Source: Myxococcales bacterium (GTDB lineage: Bacteria > Myxococcota_A > Polyangia > Palsa-1104 > JAEUJZ01). From it: a stretch of 64,000 nucleotides of DNA. Position numbers and translations under genes: made by a program. Numbering within the stretch: position 1 is the first letter of the stretch; every line of letters starts with the position of its first letter. The stretch covers positions 1 through 64,000 of the forward strand of contig JAEUKB010000059.1 in assembly GCA_016794365.1 (NCBI GenBank). Direction: 5' to 3'. This document shows positions 61,306 to 64,000 of this stretch, piece by piece. The notes beneath the pieces were generated by a model, which searched no databases, had not been told where the DNA came from, and was given only the letters and a program-made list of their open reading frames with translations.

Positions 61306-62829
61306 ATGCTCTGCGTTCTCGACTACGGCTCTCAGTACACGCAGCTCATCGCGCGCAGGCTCCGCAGCCAAGGCTTCTTCTCCGAAGTCTTACCTGGCCG
61401 CCTCTCTGCATCCGCGATCGCAGCCCGCCGTCCAAGCGGCATCATCCTCTCGGGCTCGCCCCATAGCGTCGGCACCGGCTTCGATCCTGATCCGGCGCTG
61501 CTCTCAATCGGCGTTCCGATCCTGGGACTGTGCTTCGGCTATCAGTTTTTGGCGCAGCAGCTCGGCGGACGCGTCGCACAGTCAACCCATCGCGAATACG
61601 GCGCGGCGCAGGTCCGCAAGACCCAAGCAGGCAAGCTCGATCCGCTGGTGAATCGGCTGTCCCCGACGACGCAAGTGTGGATGAGCCATGGCGATTCCGT
61701 CGTCGAGCTACCGCCGGATGCTCAGCTGGTCTTGGAATCTGCCGGAAAGCCCGCTGGCTTTGCCCTGCCCTCTCGTCGCATTTGGGGTCTTCAGTTTCAT
61801 CCCGAGGTCTATCACACGCCCGAGGGAAAGCTGCTGCTGGAATCGTTTGCCCGCGACATCTGCAAGCAGACGCCCAACTGGAACCTCCGCGCCGAGCTGA
61901 CCGAGCTAAAAGACAAGCTCCGCACCGAGCTAGCCGACGTGCGCGAGGTGGTCTGCGCTGTCTCAGGTGGCGTCGATTCGACGGTCCTGGCAGTGCTGCT
62001 GTCGCAGGTATGCAAAGTGCGTGCGCTGTTCGTCGATCACGGCTTTCTGCGCGCCTACGATCTGGCGAACCTGCGACGAGTCTTCGCAAACTTTCCCAAC
62101 ATCCAGCTTGAAGTCGTCGATGCCAAAGAGCGCTTTTGGGCAGCTCTCGACGGTGTCAGCGATCCAGAGCAGAAGCGGCTAACCATCGGAAGGCTGTTTG
62201 TCAAGACCTTCGCCGACCATGTGGGAGAAGGCCGCTTCACGCACCTTGCGCAAGGCACAATTTATTCCGACGTAATCGAATCTGCTGCCGTCGCTCACGG
62301 TGGGGCCGCGCACATCAAAAGCCATCACAATGTCGGCGGTTTTCCCCAGGATGCGCGCGTTCAGCTCGTCGAGCCGCTGCGACCGTTCTTCAAAGACGAA
62401 GTGCGAGAGCTGGGCGTTCTCCTCGGGATCGATAGCGACATCCTGCACCTTCATCCGTTTCCCGGCCCCGGCCTGGCGATTCGCTGCATCGGCGAGCTGC
62501 GTCGGGATCGCATCGAGATCCTGCGCCGGGCCGATGCCATCTTTTACGAAGAGCTGATCCGTCGCGACATGTACCTGCGCACCTGGCAAGCATTCGTCGC
62601 GCTTTTGCCGGTTCGCACCGTCGGAGTCATGGGCGATCAGCGCAGCTATGAGCATGCCCTCGCGATTCGCGCTGTTTCGTCGGTCGATGCCATGACTGCC
62701 GATGTCACCGAGTTTTCCATCGCAGAGCTTTTGCCCATCGCCGCGCGGCTCGTCAACGAAGTCAGAGGCATCAATCGCGTCGTCTACGATCTCACCACCA
62801 AGCCGCCCGGCACCATCGAGTGGGAGTAA
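61306..62829 (+). CDS. guaA: GMP synthase (glutamine-hydrolysing)
   Basis: A 507-residue two-domain enzyme making GMP from XMP. The N-terminal class I amidotransferase has the nucleophile in GLCFGYQ, and the His and Glu in QFHPEV. The ATP pyrophosphatase domain has the P-loop AVSGGVDSTV. The C-terminal dimerisation domain ends with KPPGTIEWE, the usual GuaA terminus. It is 8 nt after guaB and follows AGAGG. Confidence 0.97.
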   Translation: MLCVLDYGSQYTQLIARRLRSQGFFSEVLPGRLSASAIAARRPSGIILSGSPHSVGTGFDPDPALLSIGVPILGLCFGYQFLAQQLGGRVAQSTHREYGAAQVRKTQAGKLDPLVNRLSPTTQVWMSHGDSVVELPPDAQLVLESAGKPAGFALPSRRIWGLQFHPEVYHTPEGKLLLESFARDICKQTPNWNLRAELTELKDKLRTELADVREVVCAVSGGVDSTVLAVLLSQVCKVRALFVDHGFLRAYDLANLRRVFANFPNIQLEVVDAKERFWAALDGVSDPEQKRLTIGRLFVKTFADHVGEGRFTHLAQGTIYSDVIESAAVAHGGAAHIKSHHNVGGFPQDARVQLVEPLRPFFKDEVRELGVLLGIDSDILHLHPFPGPGLAIRCIGELRRDRIEILRRADAIFYEELIRRDMYLRTWQAFVALLPVRTVGVMGDQRSYEHALAIRAVSSVDAMTADVTEFSIAELLPIAARLVNEVRGINRVVYDLTTKPPGTIEWE

Positions 62830-62884
62830 GTCCAAAACGTAGTCAAAAATTTGCCGAACGTACGAAGCGGTGTTACCGAGCGCC

Positions 62885-63193
62885 ATGTCCTCGCGCTCGT
62901 CTCAGATTGATATGTTTGTGCCGCAGCTTGCGCTGGAGTCCGTCGCTGAGCCGCGTACCCAAGTGCCTCTCGCGGAGCTGTCGCTGCGTCAGCAAGAGCT
63001 GCTTCTTCGACGTCAGCTTGCGAAAAGTCGTCGTCGCGGCGATCTGGTCGAGCAGGCAGCTTGTTATCTGCGACTCGGCGACATTCAGCTCACCCGAGGC
63101 GATACCGAGCTGGCCGGCGATCTCTACCGTCAAGCGCTCAAGCTGTCACAGAGCGCGCACGATCAGCGACAAGCCGCCGCGCGCAGCAAGTAG
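62885..63193 (+). CDS. Small protein of unknown function, TPR-like
   Basis: A 102-residue helical protein. Residues about 60-95 (AACYLRLGDIQLTRGDTELAGDLYRQALKLSQ in parts) look like a single TPR-type helix pair. It is rich in Arg and Leu (LSLRQQELLLRRQLAKSRRRGD). No known family is recognised. It lies 55 bp after guaA. ATG 62885 has no clear SD. Confidence 0.55.
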   Translation: MSSRSSQIDMFVPQLALESVAEPRTQVPLAELSLRQQELLLRRQLAKSRRRGDLVEQAACYLRLGDIQLTRGDTELAGDLYRQALKLSQSAHDQRQAAARSK

Positions 63194-63235
63194 GCTCTTG
63201 CTCGGCGACGCGGTCTGCGCTACCCACTTCTGTCC

Positions 63236-63577
63236 ATGTCAAAGCCTCCAACCAAGTGGTCTTTTCCGCGTCGCTCTTCCTTCGGGGTGCTTGAGCGCTT
63301 CCTGGGCCAGGAAATCAATGTCTTTGGTCCCCGTCAGAGCGACGAGCACGACAACTGCCTGGGCGGAGGCTACCTGATCAGCATCGAAGACGGGTTCCTG
63401 CTTCTCGCTGAGCGTCCGAATGAAGATCCCGATCTTGCAGTGGCACTCAGCGAGGTCGTGGTGATCGCGGTCGTCAAAGATCGTCCAGAGCTAACTGCCG
63501 TCGATGGAGGCAAGATCCATCGCTTCCGCCGTCCCGACGCGATCGCGCCAAGCGAAGACGACACAGACGACAACTAG
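63236..63577 (+). CDS. Small conserved-looking protein of unknown function
   Basis: A 113-residue protein with a beta-rich centre (GGGYLISIEDGFLLLAE, VVVIAVVKDRPEL) and an acidic disordered tail. It has no signal peptide or TM helix. I recognise no family. It lies 42 bp downstream of the preceding small gene, in the same direction. Confidence 0.5.
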   Translation: MSKPPTKWSFPRRSSFGVLERFLGQEINVFGPRQSDEHDNCLGGGYLISIEDGFLLLAERPNEDPDLAVALSEVVVIAVVKDRPELTAVDGGKIHRFRRPDAIAPSEDDTDDN

Positions 63578-63633
63578 CGACAAAGGAAGCGTCACAGATT
63601 CGCGGATCGTTTCTGCGCGGGCCCGACCTGCGC

Positions 63634-63639
63634 TACAAT
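63634..63639 (+). promoter_or_regulatory. Candidate -10 box TACAAT before the last gene
   Basis: TACAAT lies 94 nt before the TTG start of the final gene. If it is used, the mRNA would have a leader, unlike the other TAnnnT cases. No -35 is evident. Confidence 0.25.
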
Positions 63640-63733
63640 CAGTGAGTTTTTTACCGTCTGACCACTGCCCAATTTCGTGGTGTCACGTTGCGACGCTTCG
63701 GCCCCCGACCTAGGCTGAGAATGTAGGTGCACA

Positions 63734-64000
63734 TTGTCTGAGCCATCGACTTCATCCGCTTCTCGCTCCGCGCTGTCTGGTAACGCCGTTGCCAAGCTTC
63801 TTGTGACGCTACTTTGTAGCCTTGCGGCGATCGCGCTGCGACTGAACCACACCCACTTGCCACCGATTGAAGGCCTGCTGGTCTACGGTGGAGCGGTTCT
63901 GTCGGCAGCATTTATCCTCGCGTGGGCAGCAGAGGCCTTACAGGTCGATATCGCCAAAGGTCTCGCGATGGCCGTGCTGGCGTTCATCGCGGTGCTGCCC
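63734..64000 (+). CDS. Cation-exchanger-like membrane protein, N-terminal part (runs off window end)
   Basis: An open frame of 89 codons from TTG 63734 to the window end. At least three hydrophobic segments are seen (LVTLLCSLAAIAL, LLVYGGAVLSAAFILAWAAEA, GLAMAVLAFIAVLP). The AFILAWAAEALQVDIAKGLA-like segment resembles sodium/calcium exchanger (CaCA family) membrane proteins, where an AEA-like motif precedes the ion-binding helix. AGGTG lies just upstream. The rest of the gene is missing, so the assignment is provisional. Confidence 0.55.
   Translation, partial: MSEPSTSSASRSALSGNAVAKLLVTLLCSLAAIALRLNHTHLPPIEGLLVYGGAVLSAAFILAWAAEALQVDIAKGLAMAVLAFIAVLP

Noticed and set aside
63578..63733. tRNA or small RNA gene before the last gene
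   Set aside because: No cloverleaf or stable terminator hairpin was found; only a TACAAT box.

Overview
The window is about 64 kb of GC-rich DNA, almost fully coding, with no rRNA or tRNA gene that I can see. It most resembles a chromosome segment of a myxobacterium or a close relative (Myxococcota). The evidence is two Ser/Thr kinases plus a probable pseudokinase, an FHA-type enhancer-binding regulator, two secreted ADYC-type lipoproteins, large DUF3857/transglutaminase-like TPR proteins, and a Frz/Che-like chemosensory operon with a CheA-receiver hybrid. The genus cannot be fixed from sequence alone.

Layout. 1-2043 (minus): end-truncated Ser/Thr kinase, then a upp-hpt purine/pyrimidine salvage operon. 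2130-5661: accessory island made of a nine-unit array of 42-43 bp repeats, a HEPN-like gene overlapping an 847-codon two-P-loop ATPase gene, and one more repeat copy on the far side. 5670-24802: HAD lipoprotein, acyl-CoA dehydrogenase, dUTPase, pseudokinase, two giant exported DUF3857 proteins, an orphan SctJ/YscJ-type lipoprotein, a universal stress protein, a prenyl synthase, two MCE/MlaD proteins, a second 43 bp array, and an AlbA/Schlafen-type regulator. 25-28 kb: LysR regulator, DJ-1/PfpI protein and a three-domain SnoaL fusion. 28072-37454: chemosensory operon cheY-cheW-cheR-cheY-cheW-cheA-cheB-mcp, in which cheB is split by a 1.36 kb element carrying only a tyrosine recombinase. 37.6-47 kb: methyltransferase/coiled-coil fusion, hemD, M50-like protease, DmpA-type aminopeptidase, Ser/Thr kinase with TPR tail. 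47.2-51.5 kb: two ADYC lipoproteins divergent from an FHA/AAA+ regulator. 51.5-64 kb: mostly housekeeping genes (alcohol dehydrogenase, pgi, MoxR, glycosyltransferase-like, FAH hydrolase, ppk1, guaB-guaA), two small unknown proteins, and the start of a cation-exchanger-like gene.

Main points of interest. (1) A minimal integrase-only element sits between two perfect 22 bp direct repeats inside cheB. The repeat encodes the phosphoacceptor-Asp motif, and recombination between the copies would rebuild an uninterrupted 343-residue CheB. (2) The HEPN plus KGGVGR-like ATPase pair looks like a conflict/defence module and is bracketed by a perfect 31 bp direct repeat. (3) Two 43 bp-period arrays, each with a small palindromic core, both sit beside accessory genes. 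(4) TAnnnT boxes recur 6-10 nt before start codons, which suggests leaderless or near-leaderless transcription.
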